Origin: Diacronema lutheri
Taxonomy: Eukaryota; Haptophyta; Pavlovophyceae; Pavlovales; Pavlovaceae
Assembly: GCA_019448385.1 (NCBI GenBank)
Contig: JAGTXO010000026.1
Span: 250,501 to 314,500 of the forward strand
Length of the DNA: 64,000 nt
Reading direction: 5' to 3'
Shown here: piece after piece, positions 31,511 through 40,032 of the stretch
How positions within the stretch are numbered: the first letter of the stretch is position 1
Layout: every line of letters starts with the position of its first letter
Made by a program: the position numbers and the translations under genes
Notes under the pieces: model-generated
What the model saw: the letters and a program-made list of their open reading frames with translations, nothing else
Database searches by the model: none
Told to the model about the DNA's origin: nothing

Positions 31511-33398
31511 ATGACAACCATGAACCCGCCGGACGACAGGATCGACCGGCGCGACTCGCTGCGCGCTTCCTACGTGCGCGCCGAGGGCCTCGACAAGTTT
31601 ATGCAGGAGCTGCAGTCGTACGTGCAGCCCGGCTGGGAGGAGGACTACATCGACTACGAGCGCCTGAAGCTCCTCCTCAAGGAGCACGGCGGCGAGAAGG
31701 AGGGCGGCGTGCGCGTGAACACGGACAAGGACAAGCTCGATGCGGAATTCTTTCCCGTGCTCGAAAACGAGCTGGACAAGGTCAACGAGGCCTTTGTGCG
31801 CAAGTGCGACTACTTTGAGTCGGTCGTGCACTCGTACCACCCGCAGGGCCCGCAGGGCACCGTGCAGCTCTCGGGCGACTCGGAGACGTCGGAGGCCAAG
31901 GCGGCGCCCCGCCCCGCCAAGCACGTCACGCACGAGGACTATTGGACCGCCTTCAAGGACCTCGGCAAGATGACCACGTACGTGTGGATCAACCGGCAGG
32001 GCTTCTTCAAGATTATGAAGAAGTACGACAAGGTCTGCGCGCTCACAAACACTGGGCGCGAGCTCGGGCCCGACTTTGAGCGGCGGCTCGACCACGAGGT
32101 GTTCACCGGGCCGAGGCTCGAGACGCTCATCGAGCTCTACAAGAACAAGAAGCCGCAGGCCACCAGTGCGCGCGCGCACTCGCGCGAGCGCTCGCGCGCG
32201 CGGCGCGTGCTCGCGTGCGCGGACTGCGCGTTGCTCGGCCGACGGCGTCGCGCGTGCGCAGGCATCGGCTCGACGCTCGAGATGAAGCTCATCGCGGGCA
32301 CGGCCAACCCCGAGCTGGCGAACGAGCTGTCCGCGAGGCTGGGCGTGCCGCTCATGCCCGTCAAGATCGGCGCCTTTAACGATGGCGAGGTGGCGATTCA
32401 GCTGATGGAGAACGTGCGCAACGCGGAGGTGTACATCATCCAGCCGACCTCCACGCCGGTCAACGACAACCTCATGCAGCTGCTCCTCCTCATCTCCGCG
32501 TGCCGGCGTGCGTCCGCATCGCGCGTGATCGCAGTCGTGCCCTACTATGGCTACGCGCGGCAGGACCGCAAGGAGCGCTCTCGCGTGCCCATCTCCGCGG
32601 CGGACGTAGCAAAGCTGATGGAGAGCATGGGCGTCGACCGCGTCTGCTGCGTCGACCTGCACTGCGGGCAGATTCAGGGCTTCTTTGGCCCGCGCACGCC
32701 GGTCGACAACTTGTGGGCGTCGACCATTGCGCTGCAGTACTTCAAGTCGCGCGTCGACTCAGACAACGTGGTCGTCGTCTCGCCCGACGCGGGCGGCGTG
32801 GCGCGCGCCAAGCTTTTCAAGGACGGGCTCGAGGCGGTCAACATGAAGCCGTCGCTCGCCGTGATCATCAAGCAGCGCGTCAAGGCGGGCGAGGTCGGGC
32901 AGACGGACCTCGTCGGCTCTGTTCGCGACTGTGACGTCATCATCGTCGACGACATGATCGACACGGCCGGCACGCTCTGCGCGGCCGCGAACGAGCTCAA
33001 GCAGTTTGGCGCGAAACGCGTATTCGCCTTCGCGACGCACGGCCTCTTCAACAACCCGGCCGCTAAGCGCATCGAGGAGTCGTACCTCGAGGAGGTCGTC
33101 ACGTCGAACACGATTCCGCTGCGTGACGAGGTCGTGCAGCAGACCGCCAAGATTCGGCAGGTGCGCGCGCGCGAGCGCCAGCGCGCCGCGCCGTGCGAGC
33201 CGCGCCGTGCGAGCCGCGCACGGGGAGGCAGGCCCGCGCGCGCTCATGCGCCACGCGTCGCGCCGCGCGAACAACGAACGCCATGTCGCGCAGCTGTCCG
33301 TTGGCAAGCTGCTCGCCGAAGCGATCGTGAGCATCCATACGGGCAAGAGCGTCAGCCAGCTCTTCGACGTGAAGAATCATGCGATGGCCAGCGCGTGA
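31511..33398 (+). CDS. SPX domain fused to class I ribose-phosphate pyrophosphokinase, three exons
   Basis: 552 residues. Exons: 31511..32165, 32262..33160, 33294..33398. Residues about 27-216 are an SPX domain: LDKFMQELQSYVQPGWEEDY, IDYERLKLLLK, VNEAFVRKCDYFE, then KIMKKYDK at 167-174, the Lys cluster that binds inositol pyrophosphates in other SPX proteins. From about residue 221 comes a complete PRPP synthetase (MKLIAGTANPELA, FNDGEVAIQLMENVR, VVPYYGYARQDRK, VCCVDLHCGQIQGFFG) with the PRPP loop IIVDDMIDTAGTL at about 445. The last exon restores KIRQ-LSVGKLLAEAIVSIH. Intron 1 (96 nt, GTGCGC...GCAG) lies at the domain junction and is a multiple of three without stops, so both domains share one frame whether spliced or not. 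An alternative start at 31520 removes three residues. Confidence 0.93.
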
Positions 33399-33411
33399 GG
33401 GCCCGTGGGTT

Positions 33412-34248
33412 TCAGATGCGGATGGCGGAGAGCGTGTCCTTTCCTGCGTGGGTGAAGTCATTGAAGTCGCCCGTCTCCTGACGGGCGCACGGTACGCACG
33501 CACGAGTCAGCCAAAAAAAAAAAAAAAAAAATGGCAAGTGCAGCGTGGGTGGGTGCAGCAGGTGCAGACAACCGACGAGCGTGAGATGGGCGCGCGAGCG
33601 TCTGCAGCAGCCGCTCACGTTCACGAGGCCGTCGTTGCCCGCGTTGAGGTAGTCAAAGCGCGTGCGCAACGTGCGCGCCTTGAGCTGAATGGCCGCCTCG
33701 AAGAGCTCGACCTGGTTCTGCTCCTTGAGCGTCTCCTCGTGGTTGAGCTCGACCGAGCGTTGGCGCATCTGCCGTGCGCCCAAAACGCGCGTCCGAGCAC
33801 GCGACGGGCGGGATGGGCGTGGAGGCGTCAGGTTCAAGCCTCTGCGGCTGCGCATCGAGCATACGGCATTGCTCTTGGCGTGGGTGCACGCCGCGCGTGC
33901 ACGTACCTCCTCGACTTGCTTCAGCTCGCTGAAATCGCGCGCGACAAACGCGTGCATGTGCGCGGGCATCTCCGCGCTGGCAGAGCGGAATGTAAGGGAT
34001 GTGCGCACGCCGGCATACGGCCTGCTGGCCGGATTGAGCGGGTCGCGCATCGCCACCTCGCGCGGGTGCGCGAGGGCGTTGGATGTGCTCCACGCCGGTG
34101 CGCTGTCGTACGAAAACTCGCCGCGCCTGTGCGACACGCCCGCCGCGCCGGCAAACTCTGGTCGCTCGCTCAGCGGCGTCTCGTCCGGCCTGTGATCGAG
34201 GTCCCTGCCGTAGATCAGGTCGTCGGCCAGGCCGCGATGCTGGTCCAT
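33412..34248 (-). CDS. Small three-exon protein of unknown function, possibly flagellar
   Basis: 185 residues. Exons: 33907..34248, 33619..33768, 33412..33477; introns of 138 and 141 nt with strong donors (GTACGT, GTGAGC). The spliced product has ordinary composition: FAGAAGVSHRRGEFSYDS, MRDPLNPASRPYAGVRTSLT, FVARDFSELKQVEE, then an alpha-helical stretch EQNQVELFEAAIQLKARTLR and TGDFNDFTHAGKDTLS. No family is recognised. The NPASRPYAG-type turn and charged helices are reminiscent of axonemal microtubule-associated proteins, and a CFAP97-like gene is 1.3 kb away; both are weak hints. Intron 2 contains a 19-nt A run on the plus strand (a sense T run) at 33513..33531. The stop is only 13 nt from the SPX-PRPS stop. 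Confidence 0.7.
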   Translation of the reverse strand: MDQHRGLADDLIYGRDLDHRPDETPLSERPEFAGAAGVSHRRGEFSYDSAPAWSTSNALAHPREVAMRDPLNPASRPYAGVRTSLTFRSASAEMPAHMHAFVARDFSELKQVEEVRARAACTHAKSNAVCSMRSRRGLNLTPPRPSRPSRARTRVLGARQMRQRSVELNHEETLKEQNQVELFEAAIQLKARTLRTRFDYLNAGNDGLVNVSGCCRRSRAHLTLVGCLHLLHPPTLHLPFFFFFFWLTRACVPCARQETGDFNDFTHAGKDTLSAIRI

Positions 34249-34480
34249 CGCTTGCGGCTGCCTTCGCCGCTGCGCCGCGTCCCGCGCGCGGCAGAGGACG
34301 AGCCGGCACGGCTTGTAACGGTTACGGAGTCTTACGGACGTGGGCACCGCCAGCCCATTCCTCAGCGCACGCCCCTGCCAGAGCCGCACCGGCACGAGCG
34401 CGGCGCCGACCCGCGAAAACTTCGACACTTCCTGCAACACTCCTCTTCCCTTCTCTGACTCTTCCCTCTCCTCGATGGTG

Positions 34481-35335
34481 TCACCACTTGTCCCGCCGCT
34501 TGCGCAGCTCCGTGAAGACCGCCAAGTCGCTCGCGTCATCGCCAAGCTCGAGCGCGTGGCGGATGGTGGCGCTGCGTGAGCGTAGAAACGGGTTGGTCGC
34601 CAGCTCGAGCGCAATCGTGGTCGGCACCGTCGGCTTGCCCTGCGCGCGCGCGGCATCGATCTGCTCAGCGCGGCGCACGAGCGCCTCGTTGGTTGGGTCG
34701 ACGGTCAGCGCATACCGCGCGTTCGTCTGCGTGTACTCATGCGCGCAGTATACGACCGTGTCTGGCGGCAGCGACCCCAGCTCCTCGACCGACGCCTTCG
34801 CCTGCGCGGCGGACCCTTCGAAGAGGCGGCCGCAGCCGAGCGCAAAGAGCGCGTCGCCGACGAAAAGAAGCTTCTCCTTCTCGACGTGGAACGCAATGTG
34901 GCCCGTTGTGTGCCCGGGCACCTCAAGCACGCGCAGCTCGGTGGCGCCAAACGGGATGCACGAGCCGCCCGCGACGCCGACGTCCATGCCGGGGATGCGG
35001 TGCCGATCGGCCTCGGCCGCGACGATGATGCACTTGGGGTAGCGCCCCTTGAGCTCCAAGTTGCCACCCGCGTGGTCGTGGTGGTGGTGCGTGTTGAGGA
35101 TGTGCGTGAGCTGCCAACCGTGCTTGTCGCACTCGGCCGCGATCGCGCGCGCGTCGGGTGTGTCGATCGCGGCGGTGAGACCGGCCGCGTCGTCGCGCAG
35201 GAGGAAGCCGTAGTTGTCCTTGAGGCACGGAAATTGCTCGACGCGCAGCGAGCGCGCCGCTGTGCTCGCCATCTTCGACCGCGCCCCCAGACACAGGAGG
35301 AGACCGCGTATGGACGAGGATGCCGACGCGCGCAT
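34481..35335 (-). CDS. HAGH: Hydroxyacylglutathione hydrolase (glyoxalase II)
   Basis: Hydrolyses S-D-lactoylglutathione to D-lactate and glutathione, the second step of methylglyoxal detoxification. The metallo-beta-lactamase motif THHHHDHAGG is complete at about residue 82, followed by VPGHTTGHIAFH, LFVGDALFALGCGRLFEGSA and YCAHEYTQTNARYALTVDP. The last supplies the His and the Tyr/Asn-rich substrate region. The C-terminus (NPFLRS) is of the short bacterial/organellar GloB type. The first ATG (35335) gives a 20-residue Ser/Arg-rich leader (MRASASSSIRGLLLCLGARS) suitable for mitochondrial or plastid import. A second ATG at 35272 gives a cytosolic form. Alternative starts for dual targeting are known in this family. 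Confidence 0.93.
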   Translation of the reverse strand: MRASASSSIRGLLLCLGARSKMASTAARSLRVEQFPCLKDNYGFLLRDDAAGLTAAIDTPDARAIAAECDKHGWQLTHILNTHHHHDHAGGNLELKGRYPKCIIVAAEADRHRIPGMDVGVAGGSCIPFGATELRVLEVPGHTTGHIAFHVEKEKLLFVGDALFALGCGRLFEGSAAQAKASVEELGSLPPDTVVYCAHEYTQTNARYALTVDPTNEALVRRAEQIDAARAQGKPTVPTTIALELATNPFLRSRSATIRHALELGDDASDLAVFTELRKRRDKW

Positions 35336-35523
35336 GTGCACCCGCCTTTTTTGAAAGTTCTGATTGTTCGCACGAAACGGCCAAAGCGCTTGTTGGCGGC
35401 GCTCTCAACGGCCCACAGCTAGTCGAGCTCGACGAGCCCGTCGCCGGCGAGCCTACCGCCAAGCCCCTTGCCCGGCACTTCGCCAAATCGCCGCCGCCGC
35501 TCGCGTTCAGCCCGCGTGGGGCA

Positions 35524-36506
35524 ATGCAGGAAATAGGCCGCTCAAGGACGGCAAACAAGGAGCTGCCCATCGGCAGCCGCGTCGCGCACCAGAAGTGGGT
35601 CGACCACTGCCAGGATCTGCACCGCTACCGGCTCGCGACGGTTCGGCCAACCATCGACAACAAGTGGAGCAGCAAAGCGGGCGCGAAACAGCCCTCCTAC
35701 CCCCACCTGTCGAACAATGCGAAGAAGACGCAGGTGGCTGGCGACCTGCAGGCTGAGCGCGAGCTCGAGAACTACATTCTGCTCGCAAAGCTTTCCAAGT
35801 GCGCGTTGCACGCGTGGCATGCGCCAGAGGGTGGGTACTTCGCGTCGCTCACGGTCCGTCCATACGGCGCACGCGCGCGCGCGCGGTGCGCGCGTCTTCG
35901 TCGTGCGCGCGCAGGATCCTGCAGCGCGAGCCGGCCAACGGACAGGGCGGCGCGTACGCGCCAGCGGCGCCGCCAACGTCCGTGCCTCCGTCGCGCGCGC
36001 TCTACTCGACGCAGCGCTACAACGAGCTCAAGCGCATCCACGTCGAAAACCTCAAGATCGTGCAGCGCATCCAAGCGAGGCAGCCGCACATCTCAACCCA
36101 AGCGCTCGAGCGTGACTTTGAGCAGAGCCGCAAGTACAAGGAGATGATCTCGCTTTTTGGCGAGCAGCGCGTCAGTCGCGGCTCTTCCGTCACGCCCACG
36201 CCGCGCAGCGACCAGGGCGCGCCCGGCGCGAGGCACGCGCGGGCACGCCCGGCGTCCGCCTCCGTGCACAGGCCCGCGCCGCCCACGACGAGGCCGAGCA
36301 GCGCGGGGCCAACCATGATGCGCAGGCGGCAGCTCGACGCGAGCGCGTACCGCGCAGCGTCGCACGACCGGGCAGCGTCGTACGCGCGCGGCGCGTCGGC
36401 GTGCGGGCCGACTTCGGTCTGGTCGGAGGAGGCGGTGCCCGAAGAGGACGGTCCGCCGGGCGCAGCGCTCACGAGCGACGCGCAGCTCGGAGCAGCGGCG
36501 GACTGA
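35524..36506 (+). CDS. CFAP97/hemingway-like flagellar protein, two exons
   Basis: 288 residues; exons 35524..35798 and 35915..36506, with a GT-AG intron of 116 nt splitting a Lys codon. The family pattern is clear: KWVDHCQDLHRYRLATVRPT ending in TIDNK, then PSYPHLSNNAKKTQ, ERELENYILLAKLSK, and after the splice RYNELKRIHVENLKIVQRIQ with ALERDFEQSRKYKEMISLF. This is the arrangement of CFAP97 domains, which occur in axonemal proteins needed for cilia in animals. The C-terminal 110 residues are low-complexity Arg/Ala/Ser. The upstream frame is open, but the ATG at 35524 is the last before the conserved part and no earlier ATG gives recognisable sequence. It converges with the Rab5-like gene, with 35 nt between stop codons. 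Confidence 0.8.
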
Positions 36507-36541
36507 AACTGCGGCGGTGCGCGCTCTCGAAACGCCCGTGA

Positions 36542-37189
36542 CTAGGTGCAGCACCTCGACTCCCGTCGGCCACTCCCATCGGCTGAGCCGAGCAGGAGTG
36601 AGCCAGCAGCAGGGTCGGCGCAGCGGCCGCTCGCGAGACTGCGCGGCATCCGATTGGCGAGCTCGACGAATACGCGCGACACGTTCTGCGCACTCTGCGC
36701 CGAAGTCTCAAAGTAAGCCATCTCGTTCTGCCGCGCGTACATTTGCCCCTCCTGCGTCGTGACCTGGCGCGCCTCCTCGAGGTCGGCCTTGTTTGCGGCG
36801 AGTGCGACGACGCAGTTGGGCATCCCTTGCTCGCGCAGCTCGGACAGCCACATCTGTGCGCCCTCAAAGGACTCTTTCGAAGTCATGTCGTACACGATGA
36901 CGGCGGCCTGCGCTCCACGGTAGTACATGGGCGCGAGCGAGCGGTACCGCTCCGAGCCCGCCGTATCCCAGATCCCAAACTGGATCAGCTCGTTCGCCTC
37001 GGCCACTGGCACGCGATGCTGCGTGAACGCGGCGCCAACGGTGGCCGGCTGGGCGGCATTGAAGCGGTTTTTGACCAGTCGCACGACGAGCGAGGTCTTC
37101 CCCGCGTTGGCGTCGCCGAGCAGCACGAGCTTGCATTCGATCACCTGCGGCTGTCGGTCCGACGCGCTCCTCTGCTCGCCGTTCACCAT
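36542..37189 (-). CDS. RAB5: Rab5-family small GTPase
   Basis: Early-endosome type Rab, 215 residues. G1 is LLGDANAGKTSLVVRLVKNR, the switch I region reads TVGAAFTQH, G3 is WDTAGSERYRSLAPMYYRGA, G4 is ANKADLEEA and G5 is ETSAQSAQNV. The run RSLAPMYYRGAQAAVIVYD and the TVGAAF switch are Rab5-typical. The Gln of WDTAGQE, which positions the attacking water in GTP hydrolysis, is Ser here (TCG at 36953..36955). The C-terminus ends SRCCT, a double-Cys prenylation site though not the usual CCSN. The ATG at 37189 faces the next gene's ATG across 22 nt. Confidence 0.92.
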   Translation of the reverse strand: MVNGEQRSASDRQPQVIECKLVLLGDANAGKTSLVVRLVKNRFNAAQPATVGAAFTQHRVPVAEANELIQFGIWDTAGSERYRSLAPMYYRGAQAAVIVYDMTSKESFEGAQMWLSELREQGMPNCVVALAANKADLEEARQVTTQEGQMYARQNEMAYFETSAQSAQNVSRVFVELANRMPRSLASGRCADPAAGSLLLGSADGSGRRESRCCT

Positions 37190-37211
37190 CGTGCGTCCAG
37201 GTGACCCGACG
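37190..37211. promoter_or_regulatory. 22-nt divergent gap, Rab5-like / RCR E3
   Basis: The two start codons are separated by only 22 nt. Either the promoters overlap the neighbouring coding regions or one annotated start is too far upstream. Both proteins look complete from these starts. Confidence 0.4.
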
Positions 37212-38648
37212 ATGGCGACGGTGGAGGAGGACGCGGCGCTCTCGGGCCTCGACTTTGTGGTCGTCCGCTGCCCAGCAGGGTGCGGCACGCTCGTTGACTT
37301 GGGCCCACCCGAGTGGCACACAGGCATCCCGGGCTTCGACCGCACGCCGCCTAAGGCCTTCGTGGGCGCGGGTCTGCGAGGCGAGAGCGCCCGGCATTTC
37401 GCGACGCACCGCTTCCGCTGCCCGGGCTGCTCCAAGGACTTTTGCGGCAGCTGCCGAACGGCCCCGTACCATGCGGGCCTCACCTGCGAGGAGCACGCCT
37501 CGCCCAAGTGCGTGCTTTGCGACGAGGCGCCACAGCTCGCGTCGCGAGGCGTGCCGCGCGCGGACGAGGCCACGGTCTCGCAGATGTGCGCGGCGCTCGT
37601 CGCGCGGGGGTGGGAGTGCGCCGGCGCTGTGGAGAAGCGCGAGCTCGCGCAGCTGTACTCGCGGCTCGTCACGGCATGTGCGGAGTGCGCCATCGTCGCC
37701 GCGCGCGAGGCGTGCGCGCTCGTCCTTCCGTGCGGGCACGCGTGCGCTGGCGTCGCCGGCGAGTCGGCCGGCGAGCACCTCGGCTGCTTGCGCGAGGGCT
37801 GCGCGCACCAGCTGCTGCACAGCGGCGGCCCTGCGCCGGCGTACGGCGACGACGCGGCGGCCGGCGGCTCGCAGCTCGCGTGCTACGCGTGCCACGAGCC
37901 GCTGCGCCGCCTTGCCGCCATCCGCCTGCCGTGTGCCCACCTGATCCACCGCTCGTGCGCTGCGTCCATCATCGCCTCGCCGTCGGGCCCGCACATCACG
38001 TTCGCGCACCTCAACTGCCCGGCGTGCCGCGGCTCGCGCAAGCGGCCCGCGCGCGCCGTTGGCCTCGACCACCCCGCGTTGCGCGCATCGCTCGAGCCGC
38101 ACCTCGCGCTACGTAGCGCTGTCGTGCGCTGCGCCAAGCGGCAGCTGCGCGAGCGCGCGAGCGCCGCGGAGAAGGCACAGGTGCAGCCGGGCGGCGAGCA
38201 CGACGGGCGCGTGCTGGACTTTGCGCTCGAGGCGTGGACCTTCTTCCGCTGCGAGCGGTGCGACGACGTCTTTTGCGGAGGCGCGCGGCGGTGCGTCGAG
38301 GGCGCCGGGGCGCGCGCGCCGGCAGGCGCCGCCGACGGCGGAGGCGACACCGCGCAGCCGACGCACCGGCGGCTGTGCGAGTCATGCGCGTCGATCGGGA
38401 GCCTTTGCACGAGGGGCCACGACCCGTCTTTCCTCAGCTGGAAGTGCACGTACTGCTGCTCGGTTGCACGCTGGTTCTGCTGGGGGCACACGCACATGTG
38501 CGATTCGTGCCACACGCACGTCGAGGCGGGCACGCTCCGCTGGGCAGCCGGCACGGGCTGCGCGCTGGCCGAGCGCTGCCCGCTCGGCGTGTCGCACGGG
38601 CCGCACGGCACTCAGTTTTCGCTCGGCTGCTCTGCGTGCCGCCCATGA
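37212..38648 (+). CDS. Stand-alone RING-Cys-relay (PHR/MYCBP2-type) E3 ubiquitin ligase
   Basis: 478 residues in one exon, Cys/His-rich throughout. Residues about 18-105 form an IBR-like zinc region (VRCPAGCGTLVDLG, FRCPGCSKDFCGSCR, HAGLTCEEH). A RING follows at about 224-275 (CYACHEPLRRL, LPCAHLIHRSCAA, HLNCPACRG). From about 345 to the end is a tandem-cysteine domain strikingly like the C-terminus of animal PHR proteins (MYCBP2/Highwire): FFRCERCDDVFCGGARRC, LSWKCTYCCSVARWFCWG, HTHMCDSCH and FSLGCSACRP. In MYCBP2 this domain relays ubiquitin through two Cys residues and esterifies Thr. The giant N-terminal part of PHR proteins is absent. Catalytic Cys residues should sit in the ARRC loop and the HTHMCDSCH segment; I infer them by position only. 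Confidence 0.85.
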   Translation: MATVEEDAALSGLDFVVVRCPAGCGTLVDLGPPEWHTGIPGFDRTPPKAFVGAGLRGESARHFATHRFRCPGCSKDFCGSCRTAPYHAGLTCEEHASPKCVLCDEAPQLASRGVPRADEATVSQMCAALVARGWECAGAVEKRELAQLYSRLVTACAECAIVAAREACALVLPCGHACAGVAGESAGEHLGCLREGCAHQLLHSGGPAPAYGDDAAAGGSQLACYACHEPLRRLAAIRLPCAHLIHRSCAASIIASPSGPHITFAHLNCPACRGSRKRPARAVGLDHPALRASLEPHLALRSAVVRCAKRQLRERASAAEKAQVQPGGEHDGRVLDFALEAWTFFRCERCDDVFCGGARRCVEGAGARAPAGAADGGGDTAQPTHRRLCESCASIGSLCTRGHDPSFLSWKCTYCCSVARWFCWGHTHMCDSCHTHVEAGTLRWAAGTGCALAERCPLGVSHGPHGTQFSLGCSACRP

Positions 38649-38720
38649 TTCGCCGGAAGATCGGGGTGTCACGTCTCGTCACTGTCACCCGATGCATCGG
38701 TGAGTCCGCATCGGCGGATG

Positions 38721-39890
38721 TCACGCGGCCTCGTCCGCGTCTGCGCCGTCGTCCCCTTGCTCGTCCTCCGAATCCTCCTCGTCCTCGCCCTGCTTGTCGC
38801 CGCCCGCTCCCTCCTCCTCCTCCTCGTCGTCCTCGTCGACGATCGCGGGCTTGGCCGCCTTGGCCTTCGCCTTGGCGACCTCCTGCACCGGAGGCACGGG
38901 CGGGAACAGCCGCATATCGCGCGCGCGGTCGGCGGGCCGCACCCCATACCGCCTCTCGGCCGCGCGGTGCGCGCACGGCGCAGGGAGAGAGCGCGGAGGG
39001 CGCGCGCGCTGGCGCACCTCTTCGTACTTGGCCTGCAGCTCGGCATGCTCCTCCTCAAACTTGCTCTTCTTGTCAGCGGGGAGCGCCTTCCACTTGTCCT
39101 TAAGGTGCGTCTGCAGCTCGGCGTCGGAGACTCCATCATTCTTCTCGCGCAGCGACGGCAACCGCGCGGCGAGGTACAGCTCGAAGGCAGAGGGCGGCTT
39201 CTTGACGCCGCCGGCCGGCTCCTTGGCCTGGCCCGGCGCTTTGGCCGCCGGCTTCTTGCCGGCCGCCGCCTTGCCCTCCTTCGCCGACTGCGCCGCCTTG
39301 GCCGTTGGCGCCGGCGATGCCTTCGGGTTTGGCGTCGCCGCGCGCTTCCGCTTGCCGCCGGCGGATGCCGCCGGCACGGTGCCCGACTTTGCGGTGGGCT
39401 TGTCGAAGAAGGCGACGAGCCGCGCGGCGAGCTCCTCCTTCTTGCCGCCGCGCTCCAGGCAACAAATGGCGCATATCGCCTTGAGCTCGTCGCCCGTGCG
39501 CTTGGCGAGGTAGGCGTGCCGCTTGGCGAGCTCGGCCTCGCGCGCATCCGCGCCGTACGCAAAGCCGGAGAACTCACGCAGGTTGGCCTTAACCTTAACG
39601 CGTGGTCCCTTGCGCCCAAACGCCACGCTGTGCATGTGCTGCAGCACGTCGTCGGACGCCTTGTGCTTCTCGAGCATCGCGCACACGCCGGGGAGCTCGG
39701 AGAGCGCCTTGCCCTTGCCCTTAGCGATGACGAACTCCGCCTTCTCGGGCACGGACATGGTAAGCACTTCGGGCGCCTTGCGCTCGCGCCGCCCCGTCAC
39801 GACCAGCGACGGCTCGACCGCGTCCCGCGGCGCGCTCTTCGCCTTCGCCGTGGGCGCCTCGTGCGCCGGAGCGCCCTCCTCGGCCGACAT
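38721..39890 (-). CDS. DEK: DEK-like chromatin protein with SAP and HMG-box domains
   Basis: 344 residues; exons 39018..39890 and 38721..38882. The intron 38883..39017 is 135 nt, GT-AG and a multiple of three with no stops, so retention would insert 45 residues. Residues about 58-112 match the DEK N-terminal region (GKGKALSELPG, VLQHMHSVAFGRKGPRVKVK, LREFSGFAYG). A SAP-like helix pair follows (LKAICAICCLERGGKKEELA, RLVAFFD), then a Lys/Ala-rich linker. The HMG box is KKPPSAFELYLAARLPSLRE with HLKDKWKALPADKKSKFEEE. The last 40 residues are acidic (VDEDDEEEEEG). DNA- or nucleosome-binding architectural protein. Fusion of DEK/SAP with an HMG box is unusual relative to animal DEK. The start is the first ATG before the conserved region. 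Confidence 0.85.
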   Translation of the reverse strand: MSAEEGAPAHEAPTAKAKSAPRDAVEPSLVVTGRRERKAPEVLTMSVPEKAEFVIAKGKGKALSELPGVCAMLEKHKASDDVLQHMHSVAFGRKGPRVKVKANLREFSGFAYGADAREAELAKRHAYLAKRTGDELKAICAICCLERGGKKEELAARLVAFFDKPTAKSGTVPAASAGGKRKRAATPNPKASPAPTAKAAQSAKEGKAAAGKKPAAKAPGQAKEPAGGVKKPPSAFELYLAARLPSLREKNDGVSDAELQTHLKDKWKALPADKKSKFEEEHAELQAKYEEVRQRARPPRSLPAPCAHRAAERRYGVRPADRARDMRLFPPVPPVQEVAKAKAKAAKPAIVDEDDEEEEEGAGGDKQGEDEEDSEDEQGDDGADADEAA

Positions 39891-40032
39891 GGCCGTTGCG
39901 TCTTCACGCGCTGGCTCTGAGTTTTGACTGTGCCTTTGTGATGAGTGCGCGTGGCTGCCGTCGTGATGAGAGTTTTGACCTGGGTTTTGACTGGCGCCTT
40001 CAAGGAGTGGAAACGTTCGCGTCCTTCCCCGC

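Noticed and set aside
31511-33398. Possibility that SPX and PRPP synthetase are two adjacent genes
   Set aside because: There is no stop codon, start context or intergenic space between the halves; the frame is continuous even without splicing.
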